A stretch of 9,566 bases of DNA from Spirochaetaceae bacterium (GTDB taxonomy: Bacteria; Spirochaetota; Spirochaetia; SZUA-6; Fen-1364). Under the pieces are notes generated by a model that saw only the letters and a list, made by a program, of their open reading frames with translations, ran no database searches and was not told the origin of the DNA. Where the stretch lies: assembly GCA_003170115.1 (NCBI GenBank), contig PMZS01000305.1:1-9566 (forward strand), read 5' to 3'. The position numbers were made by a program, and so were the translations under genes. Below, one piece after another: positions 1 to 7,640 of this stretch (the first letter of the stretch is position 1; each line of letters begins with the position of its first letter).

Positions 1-1
1 T

Positions 2-2710
2 GCTGGCAGCACAGGCTTCCAGCCCGCAGTTGGGCCGGACGCCCGCGGTCCCGTGATCCGTTGCGCGGCGTTTGCGGGTGATTCCGCGGGCTGTCCGTCG
101 TTTGACGGTTGGACGCTTAGGATCGGCGACGCCGGTTTGATCGGCGAGGCTATCCACGAAAACCGGACCATTATCGCCGGCGGACGTCCGCACGCGGAAC
201 CTGAGAGCGCGGGCTTATCCTCCGCCCACGAAGGCGGCGGCGGCCAGGATGGCCGCGCTCCCAGGTCCCAGGTTCTGGCCAGAGGCTGGACGGCGGTCAG
301 CGCCCTGGTGTCGCCGCTGCCCGCGGCGACTTTCGACCGCGGCCCCATGGGCGCCCTGGTGCTGGTGCTGGAAGAAGGCTCCGCGATGGGCCTGGAGGAA
401 GCCGGCTTAGCCGAAGAGATCGCGCGTCAGACCAGCGCGGCTTTGCGGCGCGTCCGGCTGAGCGAACAGACCCGCCAGCAAGCCGCCGAACTCAAACTCC
501 TCGAACAAATCGGGCGTTTGCTTTCGCAGCGCTTGAACATCGCCAACACGCTCGAACAATTGGTGCAGAATGTCGGCAAGGTGGTGGCCGCCAAGTGGGC
601 CAGCGTCTTCGTGCATGACCCCGAGACCCAGACTCTCCAGATGCGCGCCACCACTTTTCCGCCCAGCGTAAAAGAGCTGCGCATCCCGCTGAACGAGCCG
701 TCACTGGTGGGAGCCTGCCTGCGGGAAGGCTTCACCCTGCACGCGCCGGACATGCTGAATGATGCGCGTTGCAACAAGGGGGTCTGCCGGGCCATCGGCG
801 TAGCCTCAGGCCTCTGCGCGCCCTTGGGTCCGCCTGGCCAGCGCTTTGGCGTGCTGATGGCCAATAACCCGGCGCCCGGCAATTTCAGCCCGGACGACAT
901 CCGGCGCATCGAACAACTGGCCCAACTGGCCTCCGCCGCCCTTGAACGCGCACGGCTATACGAAGAAGCTTGCCAGCGCGCCGACGAGTTGATCATGCTC
1001 AACGAAGTGGGCCATCTGCTGGTGGAAAATCCGGCGTTGGAGAGCACTTTGCGAAGCATTGCGGAGTTGGTGTGCCGCAACTTTGCGGCCGTGGGCGCCG
1101 CGTTCCTGCTGTTGGATCCCCGGCGCGAAACGCTCGCCGCACGCGGCGTTTTTGGGCCGCATTCACAACAATTAAAAAATACGCATCTGCCGCTGAGCGT
1201 GGATGATGATATCTCCGTGCTGGCGTTCCAGGAGAACCGGCCGCAGGTGGTGGAGCGGCTGGAGCAGGACAAACGCATCCACCCGCTCATTCTCCAGTGC
1301 GTCCCCGAACTCCGCTCCAGCGCCGCGGTGCCCATGTCCGGCCGGACGGGTCCGGTGGGCGTCCTGGCCGTCTGGAAAGACCAGCCGCACCGGTTCCCGC
1401 CGCGCGAGTTGGAATGTTTCCGGGCCGTGGCGCGGCTGGCCGCGGCGGCGGTGGAACGCGACGAACTGGGGCAGGCCCTGCGCGCCTCGGAAGCCCAATT
1501 GCTTCAGGCGCAGAAGATGGAATCGGTCGGCGCGCTCGCCGGCGGCATGGCCCACGATTTCAACAACCTCCTCACCGTGATCTCGGGCTATACAAGCCTT
1601 CTGTCGGACAGCCTGGAGGGGAACTCCCCCGCGCTCTCGGACCTTGGCCAGATACGGAACACGATCAAGCGCGCCTCGGCGCTCACCAGCCGGCTTCTCA
1701 CCTTCAGCCGCAAGCAGATCCTCCAGCCCACTGTCCTGGACCTGAACAAGGTTGTCGCGACCTCCCTGACGCTGCTTCGGCCTCTCATCGGCGAAGACAT
1801 CGACCTGGTCGTCCGGCTTGCCCCGAACGCCTTGTGGGTGCGGGCGGACCAGGGGCAGATCGACCAGGTCCTCATGAACCTCGCGGTGAATGCGCGGGAC
1901 GCCATGCCGGGCGGGGGAAAGATCCTCCTGGAAACAAGGAGCGCCGATACGGGAGGCGCGGGGACGGCGCCGCCGAAAGAGGATTCGGCACATTTCCCGG
2001 CCGGCCTGTCGAAGGGCCGCTGGGCGCTCCTGACGGTGCAGGACGACGGGGTCGGCATGTCGGAGGAAACCCGGGCGCACGTCTTCGAGCCATTCTTCAC
2101 GACAAAGGACGAGGGCAAGGGCTCCGGCCTCGGGCTTTCGACCGTCTACGGTATCGTCACACAGTCCGCCGGCAGGATCCAGGTGGACAGCGCGCCGGGG
2201 CGCGGCAGCACGTTCACGATCGCCCTCCCCCGGGTGCAGCCCTCCGGCGAACGGCCGCTCGCCGATGAGCGCCCGCAACAGGTCCAGCCCGGCAGCGGCA
2301 CCATCCTCCTCGTCGAAGACGAGATGGAGGTGCGGAACCTTACCTGCAAGGTGCTCGAGCGCGGCGGCTACATGGTCGTGCCGGTTGCCTCGGCCCGGGA
2401 GGGGCTCCTTGTCGCCGAGGGCTCGACGGCTCTGGATCTCGTGGTGACGGACGTGGTGATGCCCGGCGGCATGAGCGGAGTTGAGATGGGCGAGCGGCTC
2501 TCCCGCTCCCGGCCGAATCTCCCGGTCCTGTACGTCTCAGGTTACACCGATGACGTGAAATTCCATTCCCCCACGGGCACACGGGGCCTGCACTTCCTGA
2601 GCAAGCCCTTCCAGCCCGATGAGCTGCTCACCCGTGTGAAGTCGATGATCGGCAGGCGCGGGAATCCTGATGCCCCTCGGCACGGACCATCCGCAGGGCG
2701 TGCTCCATGA
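2..2710 (+). CDS. Hybrid sensor histidine kinase with three GAF domains and C-terminal receiver (5' partial)
   Basis: The protein is a likely cytoplasmic signal-transduction kinase. The frame is open from base 2 with no stop, and the first usable start (GTG at 53) falls inside a GAF-like domain, so the N-terminus probably lies off the window. Counting from that GTG: GAF-like region to about residue 135, an amphipathic linker, a second GAF about 165-305, a third GAF about 315-475, then HisKA with the H-box GGMAHDFNNLL (phospho-acceptor His501). The HATPase domain has N-box NLAVNARDAM, G1 DDGVGM, F-box FEPFFTTK and G2 GSGLGLS. A receiver domain follows from about 751, with acidic LVEDE, phospho-acceptor Asp800 in TDVVMPGG, and the SKPF lysine. 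There are no membrane segments. The input signal is unknown; GAF domains bind small ligands, haem or chromophores. The last 83 bp overlap the convergent moaB gene. Codon use seems to change near the GAF/HisKA junction. The family call is firm; the exact role is not known. Confidence 0.93.
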   Translation, partial: AGSTGFQPAVGPDARGPVIRCAAFAGDSAGCPSFDGWTLRIGDAGLIGEAIHENRTIIAGGRPHAEPESAGLSSAHEGGGGQDGRAPRSQVLARGWTAVSALVSPLPAATFDRGPMGALVLVLEEGSAMGLEEAGLAEEIARQTSAALRRVRLSEQTRQQAAELKLLEQIGRLLSQRLNIANTLEQLVQNVGKVVAAKWASVFVHDPETQTLQMRATTFPPSVKELRIPLNEPSLVGACLREGFTLHAPDMLNDARCNKGVCRAIGVASGLCAPLGPPGQRFGVLMANNPAPGNFSPDDIRRIEQLAQLASAALERARLYEEACQRADELIMLNEVGHLLVENPALESTLRSIAELVCRNFAAVGAAFLLLDPRRETLAARGVFGPHSQQLKNTHLPLSVDDDISVLAFQENRPQVVERLEQDKRIHPLILQCVPELRSSAAVPMSGRTGPVGVLAVWKDQPHRFPPRELECFRAVARLAAAAVERDELGQALRASEAQLLQAQKMESVGALAGGMAHDFNNLLTVISGYTSLLSDSLEGNSPALSDLGQIRNTIKRASALTSRLLTFSRKQILQPTVLDLNKVVATSLTLLRPLIGEDIDLVVRLAPNALWVRADQGQIDQVLMNLAVNARDAMPGGGKILLETRSADTGGAGTAPPKEDSAHFPAGLSKGRWALLTVQDDGVGMSEETRAHVFEPFFTTKDEGKGSGLGLSTVYGIVTQSAGRIQVDSAPGRGSTFTIALPRVQPSGERPLADERPQQVQPGSGTILLVEDEMEVRNLTCKVLERGGYMVVPVASAREGLLVAEGSTALDLVVTDVVMPGGMSGVEMGERLSRSRPNLPVLYVSGYTDDVKFHSPTGTRGLHFLSKPFQPDELLTRVKSMIGRRGNPDAPRHGPSAGRAP

Positions 2711-3134
2711 CCGGCCCGAGCACTTTCATGCACAGACGGACCGCCATCGGCGAGCCGGGGAAGTTCACGACCACGGTCCTGCCCCGAAGACCCGCGAATC
2801 CCCGTGACAGCATGGCCGCGGGGTTTTCCGCGTAGGACCGCGCACGGAGAGTCTCCGCGATACCGGGGATTTCCTTTTCACAGAACCGCATCGTCACATC
2901 CGGCGTCACGTCACGCGGAGAAAGACCCGTTCCCCCGGTGGTGAGGATGAAATCCGCGCCTTCCTGTAATTTCAGCGCGGAGAGTATCTCACCAGGGTCG
3001 TCGGGAACCGTGGAGCGGGACACCTGGGCGGACGGGTAGCGCGCCCGGATCTCTTTTTCGATCTCCGGCCCCGAGAGATCCTCGTACTCCCCGCGGGAGG
3101 CGCGGTCAGAGATCGTAATGACAGCGACTTTCAC
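2628..3134 (-). CDS. moaB: MoaB/MogA-family molybdopterin adenylyltransferase
   Basis: This family adenylylates molybdopterin using ATP, preparing it for metal insertion by MoeA; it is a soluble cytoplasmic protein. The 168-residue sequence starts VAVITISDRASRGEYED, has the substrate-binding TTGGTGLSPRD at about 65-75 followed by VTPD, and NFPGSP at 124-129, all typical of the MogA/MoaB fold. The GTG start at 3134 matches the family N-terminus and has a GGGGAG Shine-Dalgarno seven bases upstream. It overlaps the end of the MOSC gene by 29 bp, suggesting coupled translation, and is the last gene of the operon. The fold appears to end near residue 152; the remaining basic/serine tail reads antisense to the end of the kinase gene and may be non-functional read-through. 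Whether it is strictly MogA or MoaB cannot be decided by eye. Confidence 0.93.
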   Translation of the reverse strand: MKVAVITISDRASRGEYEDLSGPEIEKEIRARYPSAQVSRSTVPDDPGEILSALKLQEGADFILTTGGTGLSPRDVTPDVTMRFCEKEIPGIAETLRARSYAENPAAMLSRGFAGLRGRTVVVNFPGSPMAVRLCMKVLGPVMEHALRMVRAEGHQDSRACRSSTSHG

Positions 3135-3546
3135 GATCGATCTCCCCTCCCCGGATCACCCGGGCGAACACTCCCTTTCGCGGCATGACGCAGTCTCCCG
3201 TCGCGCGGGAGATCGCGCAACCGGTGTGGCACTCCTTCCCGATCTGCGTGATCTCCAGCACCGCGGGTCCGATGGAGAACCGGGTGCCAATGGGCAGCTC
3301 CGCAAGGTCGATGCCCCGGGTTGTGATGTTCTCCGCGAAATCGCCGAACCCGATCTCGATTCCCCTTCCCCGGAGAGTCTCGATGTCTTCGTCGGCGAGG
3401 AGCGAGACCTGGCGATGCCAGTCTCCCGCATGGGCGTCACCCACGATGCCGTGGCCTTCCCGGAGGACCGCACGCTCCACGGGTTTCTTCTGCTCGCCGG
3501 TGCGGACTGAAATGTTCACCGACAGCACCTTGAAGTCCCTGCTCAT
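3106..3546 (-). CDS. MOSC domain-containing protein
   Basis: MOSC (Moco sulfurase C-terminal) domains bind molybdenum cofactor and often carry persulfide sulfur on a conserved cysteine; stand-alone bacterial forms are thought to deliver sulfur to, or modify, the cofactor. The 146-residue protein is essentially one MOSC domain: VLSVNIS at the N-terminus, GDAHAGDWHRQVSLL at 37-51, GDFAENI at 68-74, and KECHTGC at 104-110 with the candidate sulfur-carrying Cys106. There is no signal peptide or membrane segment. Its ATG overlaps the moaC stop as ATGA (3543-3546), a classic coupling arrangement, and its 3' end overlaps moaB by 29 bp. The MOSC-MoaB pairing is common and sometimes fused in anaerobes. 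The domain call is firm; the biochemical role is inferred. Confidence 0.92.
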   Translation of the reverse strand: MSRDFKVLSVNISVRTGEQKKPVERAVLREGHGIVGDAHAGDWHRQVSLLADEDIETLRGRGIEIGFGDFAENITTRGIDLAELPIGTRFSIGPAVLEITQIGKECHTGCAISRATGDCVMPRKGVFARVIRGGEIDRESRCHYDL

Positions 3547-3992
3547 GCACCGCCCTTCGTCTTTTCAACAAGATGGATGTCGACAATCCTCATCTTCCGG
3601 TCCACGGCTTTGCACATGTCGTACAGCGTCAGGGCCGCAACGGCAACGGCGGTAAGAGCCTCCATCTCGATGCCGGTGCTCTCCGTGCACACGGCGGCGG
3701 CATCGATGCTCACCCCGTCCTCCCGAAGGGCCAGGTCGACGCTGACCTGGTCGATCCTGATGTTGTGGCAGAGGGGAATCAGCTCCGCCGTGCGCTTGGC
3801 CGCCGCAATCCCCGCCACCCGGGCCACGGCAAATGCGTCGCCCTTTTTCAGGAGACCCTCACGGAGAAGTCGGAGGGTTTCCTCCTGCATGAGAATTGTA
3901 CCGGATGCCCGGGCAGTGCGCCGCACCCTGTCCTTGGACGAGACGTCCACCATGCGCGCTCTTCCCTGATCGTCGAGATGGCTCAAATCCAC
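3543..3992 (-). CDS. moaC: Cyclic pyranopterin monophosphate synthase MoaC
   Basis: MoaC converts 3',8-cyclo-7,8-dihydro-GTP, the MoaA product, to cyclic pyranopterin monophosphate. I choose the GTG at 3992 rather than an upstream start: it gives the family N-terminus (HLDDQGRARMVDVS), lies 2 bp after the moaA stop, and has a perfect GGAGG (3999-4003) with a 6-base spacer. That yields 149 residues, close to the usual 150-165. Conserved blocks are MVDVS at 14-18, KKGDAFAVARVAGI at 49-62, AAKRT, LIPLCH at 71-76, TGIEMEALT at 106-114, and YDMCKAVDR with Asp125 and Lys128 of the active site. The stop overlaps the MOSC start. A longer frame extends upstream to 4178, but it runs antisense-like through moaA and has no MoaC similarity there. 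Confidence 0.95.
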   Translation of the reverse strand: MDLSHLDDQGRARMVDVSSKDRVRRTARASGTILMQEETLRLLREGLLKKGDAFAVARVAGIAAAKRTAELIPLCHNIRIDQVSVDLALREDGVSIDAAAVCTESTGIEMEALTAVAVAALTLYDMCKAVDRKMRIVDIHLVEKTKGGA

Positions 3993-3994
3993 GC

Positions 3995-4792
3995 TCAGCC
4001 TCCGATCTGCTGCATCGAGCGGTTCGTGCAGGCCCCGCCGTGCCGCGGCTTGGAGAGGATCGCCTCCCGGAGGCTCTCGCTGAGCCGGGCGGGGTCCAGC
4101 CGCACCTCGTCGTCGGAATGGAGGCACGATTTCAAGGTGCCGTCCGCGAGGAGCCGTATGCGGTTGCATCCCGCGCACGAGGGAGGCCGGTCGAACGCGT
4201 ACTCATCTCCCTTCCTCCTGGTGAGGTCGAAGTGATTGATGAGCTGAAGTCGTGCGCCGATCGAACTGCAGAAACTCCTCATCGCCTCGATCTCCCGCTT
4301 CGACTCATCGTCAAGCACCACCATGTTGAGCTTCAGCGGGAAGCCCTCGTCCCGCGCCGCACGGATGCCCGCCAACGCGTCATGAATGGATCCGCCCCGC
4401 GTGATCTCACGATAGCGGTCGGCGTCCAGGGAATCCAGGGACACATTCACCGAACCGAGACCCGCGGCGTGAAGCTCGCGCGCCCGTGGCGCGAAAAGCG
4501 TTCCGTTCGTCGTGAGCGCAAGCTGCTCAAGGCCTTCAATGGAGGCGATCATGCGCACCAGCTCCACGATGCCGCGCCTCACCAGGGGCTCTCCGCCGGT
4601 GAGCCTGATCTTGGTGACGCCAAGGCCCACCGCGGCGCGGGCCGCCGCCGCGAGCTGCTCCAGGGTGAGGAGATCCTCGTGCCGGCGCGACGGTACTCCC
4701 TGCGCGGGCATGCAGTAATGGCAGCGCAGGTTGCACTTGTCCGTCACGGAGATCCGAAGGTACGTGATTGCGCGGTCAAAGCGGTCGAACAT
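3995..4792 (-). CDS. moaA: GTP 3',8-cyclase MoaA (radical SAM), short form
   Basis: MoaA is the radical SAM enzyme that starts molybdopterin synthesis by cyclising GTP. From the ATG at 4792 it has 265 residues. The radical SAM cluster motif CNLRCHYC lies at Cys20, Cys24 and Cys27, followed by RLTGGEPL at 63-70, LTTNG and NVSLDSL. The second 4Fe-4S cluster motif is C-x2-C-x13-C (Cys206, Cys209, Cys223) with the NRIRL arginines, and the protein ends with the essential Gly-Gly. The start at 4792 gives the canonical MFDRFDRAITYLRIS N-terminus; an in-frame ATG at 4819 is possible, but reaches further into moeA. It overlaps moeA by 17 bp. The protein is about 50-60 residues shorter than the usual 320-340. 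The missing part lies between the LNMVVL strand and the second cluster, while every catalytic motif is retained. Another GTP-binding radical SAM function is less likely, given moaC next door. Confidence 0.92.
   Translation of the reverse strand: MFDRFDRAITYLRISVTDKCNLRCHYCMPAQGVPSRRHEDLLTLEQLAAAARAAVGLGVTKIRLTGGEPLVRRGIVELVRMIASIEGLEQLALTTNGTLFAPRARELHAAGLGSVNVSLDSLDADRYREITRGGSIHDALAGIRAARDEGFPLKLNMVVLDDESKREIEAMRSFCSSIGARLQLINHFDLTRRKGDEYAFDRPPSCAGCNRIRLLADGTLKSCLHSDDEVRLDPARLSESLREAILSKPRHGGACTNRSMQQIGG
3999..4003 (-). promoter_or_regulatory. moaC ribosome binding site
   Basis: A perfect GGAGG lies inside the last codons of moaA (encoding the terminal Gly-Gly), six bases before the GTG at 3992. 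It decides the moaC start over upstream alternatives. Confidence 0.8.
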
Positions 4793-5948
4793 CCACCTCT
4801 GTCCCTTCCGGAAGCTCATAAATGCCGGCCTCGATCCTGATCAAACCGTCGGCTTCCGCCAGCGCGTTCAGGTGAGCCGAGCCATGGTACCTGATTGCCT
4901 CCACGAGTCCCTGCCGCACGCGCACGGGCAGGAACTCGGTGCGCTCGGCCGCGAGCCGGCGGACGGCGTGCACGAGCGTTCCCCTGTACACTGCGGGCGT
5001 CCACTCGATTCCCATGCGCCGGTAGAGAAAAGGCTTCACGAACACCTCGAAGATCACGAAGGTCGACACGGGATTGCCCGGGAGCCCGAAGATATACTGC
5101 TCCCCCCGGCGCGCAAAGAGAGTGGGTTTCCCCGGTTTCACGGCCACGCCATGGAGAAGAACTTCCGCTCCCATCTCCTGGAGGCAGCCCGGCACGTAAT
5201 CAAAGTTGCCCGCGGAGACGCCGCCGGTGAGAAGAAGCACGTCGCATCCGGAAAGGGCAAGTTCCATTGCCGCGGAAAGAGGACCGGGCTGATCTTCCAC
5301 CGCGGAGGTCTGCGCCCGGCCCGGACAGCGCATTGCGGCAAGCTGGGCCCGAAGCTGGGGCCCGTTGCTGTCGTAGATCTGGCCCGGGCCCAGGGAAGAG
5401 CCGGGGGCCCGGATCTCCGGCCCCGTGCAGAGGATCGCGACCCTCGGAGGCACGGCGACGGAAACCCGCTCGATTCCGGAAGCCGCCAGGACACCCACGT
5501 CCTTGGGCTCGATCACGCCGGGCCGCAGCACGGACTCCCCTGCCCTGAGGCTGGCCCCCCGGCGAATGACGTTGTCACCCTGCTCGGGTGTCAGGACACG
5601 AATGCTGTCGTCCTCCTCCCGGACGTATTCCCTGCGGATCACCCGGCCCGCACCCGGCGGCAGCATCGCGCCGGTCATGATCCGCGCACATTCTCCCTTG
5701 CGGACGCCCCGGGCGGGCACGCCTCCCGCCGCCACGGTATCCACGATACTGAGCTCCACCGAATCATCGCCCTCGCAGAAGGCGAACCCGTCCATCGCCG
5801 ATTTGTCAAACGGGGGTGAATCGATGGGGGAAAACACCTCGCGGGCAAGCACCCGGCCAAGGGCTTCTTCGAGAAGTATTGTTTCCACCCGGGGACTGGC
5901 GGGGACGTTCCGCACGATTTCCAGCGCCTGGTCCAGACTGATCATCAC
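4776..5948 (-). CDS. moeA: Molybdopterin molybdenumtransferase MoeA
   Basis: MoeA inserts molybdate or tungstate into adenylylated molybdopterin. The 390-residue protein covers the full family length. SAMDGFA lies at 50-56 (Asp53), IMTGAMLPPGA at 90-100 (Thr92), CTGPEI at 174-179 (Glu178), GQIYDSN at 189-195 (Asp193), TGGVSAGNFDYV at 241-252 (Asp250), KPGKPT at 271-276, and GLPGNPVS at 288-295; the C-terminal domain has GSAHLNAL. Two changes stand out. The usual GED motif (Asp142 in E. coli) reads Gly-Ala-Ser here at 131-133, and the usual TGDE reads TGPE. The start ATG at 5948 is followed directly by another ATG at 5945; an AGGAG sequence 10 bases upstream, over the tupC stop, serves either. 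It sits 13 bp after tupC and overlaps moaA. With TupABC upstream, tungstate is a plausible substrate, but this is inference. Confidence 0.96.
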   Translation of the reverse strand: MMISLDQALEIVRNVPASPRVETILLEEALGRVLAREVFSPIDSPPFDKSAMDGFAFCEGDDSVELSIVDTVAAGGVPARGVRKGECARIMTGAMLPPGAGRVIRREYVREEDDSIRVLTPEQGDNVIRRGASLRAGESVLRPGVIEPKDVGVLAASGIERVSVAVPPRVAILCTGPEIRAPGSSLGPGQIYDSNGPQLRAQLAAMRCPGRAQTSAVEDQPGPLSAAMELALSGCDVLLLTGGVSAGNFDYVPGCLQEMGAEVLLHGVAVKPGKPTLFARRGEQYIFGLPGNPVSTFVIFEVFVKPFLYRRMGIEWTPAVYRGTLVHAVRRLAAERTEFLPVRVRQGLVEAIRYHGSAHLNALAEADGLIRIEAGIYELPEGTEVDVRPL

Positions 5949-5961
5949 GTGCCTCGCACTC

Positions 5962-6975
5962 CTAATGCAGCCGCACCGCGGATGCCTTGAAGGTTACCAC
6001 GCACGCGGCGCCCGGCGCCACGCCGATCTCCGCCGCCGCCTCCCGGGTGATCAGCGCCTTCAGGGGAATGCCGCAGTCGATGACCGTGGTCAGGAGACTG
6101 CCGGCCGGCCGCAGCTCGGTGACGATCCCATTGAGCTGGTTCCTTGCGCTGGAGTCGAGCGGTTGACGAGAGAGGATCAGCTCGTCGCAGGGAAGAACCG
6201 CCACCACGAAATCCCCCTGTCGCGCCGGGCAGCGGAGCAGGGCATCCCCGGTTCGGAAGTACGCGAACTGCTCGTCGATCCTTTCGATCCTTCCCTTCAG
6301 GATGTTCTCCTCCACTTCCGCCGGTACTCCGGCATCCAGCCGCAGAAGCCGCCCGCACAGCCGGTAGGCAAGCTCCATGTTATGCGTGCTCATTATCACG
6401 GTCGTGCCGGAGGCGGACACCTCCCGGATGATCGTCTCGATCTCGCGGCGCGACTGCTCGTCCACGTTCGAGGTGGGCTCGTCCAGCAGAAGGACCCGTG
6501 GTGTCAAGGCGAGCGCGCGGGCAAGAGACACGCGCTGTTCCTCTCCGCCAGAGAGGGCGGATGCGCGACGGCGCTCGAAGCCGGGAAGCCCGACCCGTCG
6601 AAGCGCTGCCGAGGCGCGCGCGGCGGCTTCCGCGCGGCGCATGCCTCGAATCCTCGGGCCGTAGGCCACGTTGAGGCCGACGGTGCCGCGAAAGAGGAGC
6701 GGAGACTGGTGGACGAGCACGGATTCATTGCGCACGGCGACAAGCCCCTCACCCGGAACCGGCTTGCCGCGGAACTTGACGCTGCCTTCGGCCGGCGTGA
6801 TCAGCCCGTTCAGGAGACGGAGGAGCGTGGTCTTGCCCGACCCGTTCTCACCGACCATGACGGTCACCTCTCCTTCCTTGATGGCCAGCGAGTCCACCGA
6901 AAGCACGGTCCTGCCGTCAAAACGGGCGCGCAGCCCGCGAATCTCAAAAAGCCTCGGAGCGGAAGGGCTACTCAT
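5962..6975 (-). CDS. tupC: Tungstate ABC transporter ATP-binding protein TupC
   Basis: This is the ATPase that powers oxyanion import through TupB. In 337 residues it has Walker A GENGSGKTT (42-50), Q-loop Gln90 in HQSPLLF, signature LSGGEEQR (141-148), Walker B VLLLDEP (161-167), D-loop SNVD and H-loop His198 in STHN. A C-terminal TOBE/MOP-like domain from about residue 275 (QLNGIVTELRPAG to TFKASAVRL) is the type that binds molybdate or tungstate in Mod/Tup ATPases and can mediate trans-inhibition. The ATG at 6975 overlaps the end of tupB by 8 bp. Assignment to tungstate rests on tupA next door; ModC is the main alternative. The family call is very sure, the substrate less so. Confidence 0.93.
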   Translation of the reverse strand: MSSPSAPRLFEIRGLRARFDGRTVLSVDSLAIKEGEVTVMVGENGSGKTTLLRLLNGLITPAEGSVKFRGKPVPGEGLVAVRNESVLVHQSPLLFRGTVGLNVAYGPRIRGMRRAEAAARASAALRRVGLPGFERRRASALSGGEEQRVSLARALALTPRVLLLDEPTSNVDEQSRREIETIIREVSASGTTVIMSTHNMELAYRLCGRLLRLDAGVPAEVEENILKGRIERIDEQFAYFRTGDALLRCPARQGDFVVAVLPCDELILSRQPLDSSARNQLNGIVTELRPAGSLLTTVIDCGIPLKALITREAAAEIGVAPGAACVVTFKASAVRLH

Positions 6976-7636
6976 GGCGCACCATCCAGTGCAGTGCCGC
7001 GTTCACTCCGAGCGCCATGACCAGGAGAACCATCCCGAGGGCAAGGCCCAGCTCGAACTCACCCTTGCTGGTTTCAAGGGCGATGGCGGTGGTGATGGTC
7101 CTCGTGTACCAGCGGATGTTGCCGCCCAGCATCATGGCTACTCCGACCTCTCCGATCACCCTGCCGAAGGAAGCAAGGGAGGCGGAGAGCACGGCGCCTC
7201 GCGACTGCCGCACGCTCATCCACAGGACTTCCCGTTTGGATGCGCCCAGGGTGGTCAAGACCTCCGGGAAAAGCGGATCGAGGCTGCTCAAGCCGCTTGC
7301 CGTCATCGAGACCACGATCGGAAGAGCGAGAATCGCCTGGCCCAGGATCACCGCGCGCGGCGTGAAGAGAATGCCGAAGCTGCCCAGCGGACCGGCGCGG
7401 GAGATCAGGGAATAGACAATCAGGCCGACCACGACCGTGGGAAGCGCCATGAGGCTGGTCAGCACCGCGAGCAGGACCCGCCGGCCGCGGAACCGCCGGA
7501 GCGCGATCAGCACGCCAAGCGGAATACCCGGGATGCAGGCAATGAGAGCGGAGGACATTGAGAAGCGGAGGGAGGTCCAGGTGATGAACCATACCTCCCT
7601 GTCTCCCGAAACCAGGAGCTCGAACGCCCTTCCCAC
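6968..7636 (-). CDS. tupB: Tungstate ABC transporter permease TupB
   Basis: This is an inner-membrane permease of the molybdate/tungstate (CysTW-like) type, 222 residues, about five hydrophobic segments (roughly 18-47, 53-79, 93-117, 147-172 and 194-216). The cytoplasmic EAA loop that contacts the ATPase is visible around EVLTTLGASKREVL (125-138) and continues to FGRVIGEVG. The N-terminus AFELLVSGDREVW matches the usual TupB start. The GTG at 7636 is the only plausible in-frame start because the tupA stop lies in the same frame 18 bp upstream. The Shine-Dalgarno AGGAG (7652-7656) is 15 bases from the GTG, further than normal; a small hairpin between them could shorten the distance. Confidence 0.93.
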   Translation of the reverse strand: MGRAFELLVSGDREVWFITWTSLRFSMSSALIACIPGIPLGVLIALRRFRGRRVLLAVLTSLMALPTVVVGLIVYSLISRAGPLGSFGILFTPRAVILGQAILALPIVVSMTASGLSSLDPLFPEVLTTLGASKREVLWMSVRQSRGAVLSASLASFGRVIGEVGVAMMLGGNIRWYTRTITTAIALETSKGEFELGLALGMVLLVMALGVNAALHWMVRHE

Positions 7637-7640
7637 GACG

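Noticed and set aside
1172..2278. Minus-strand frame of 368 codons opposite the kinase
   Set aside because: It is antisense to HisKA/HATPase coding sequence, with no recognisable motif.
2700..2723. GTGCTC...GAGCAC inverted repeat near the convergent gene ends as a terminator
   Set aside because: The 6-bp stem has a 12-base loop and no proper T-run on either strand, and it lies within moaB coding sequence.
3993..4178. Upstream extension of moaC to 4178
   Set aside because: The extension has no MoaC similarity and lies over moaA; the GTG at 3992 has a perfect ribosome site.
5425..7020. Long plus-strand frame (531 codons) opposite moeA and tupC
   Set aside because: It lies antisense to two well-supported genes and its composition is typical of a GC-driven spurious frame.
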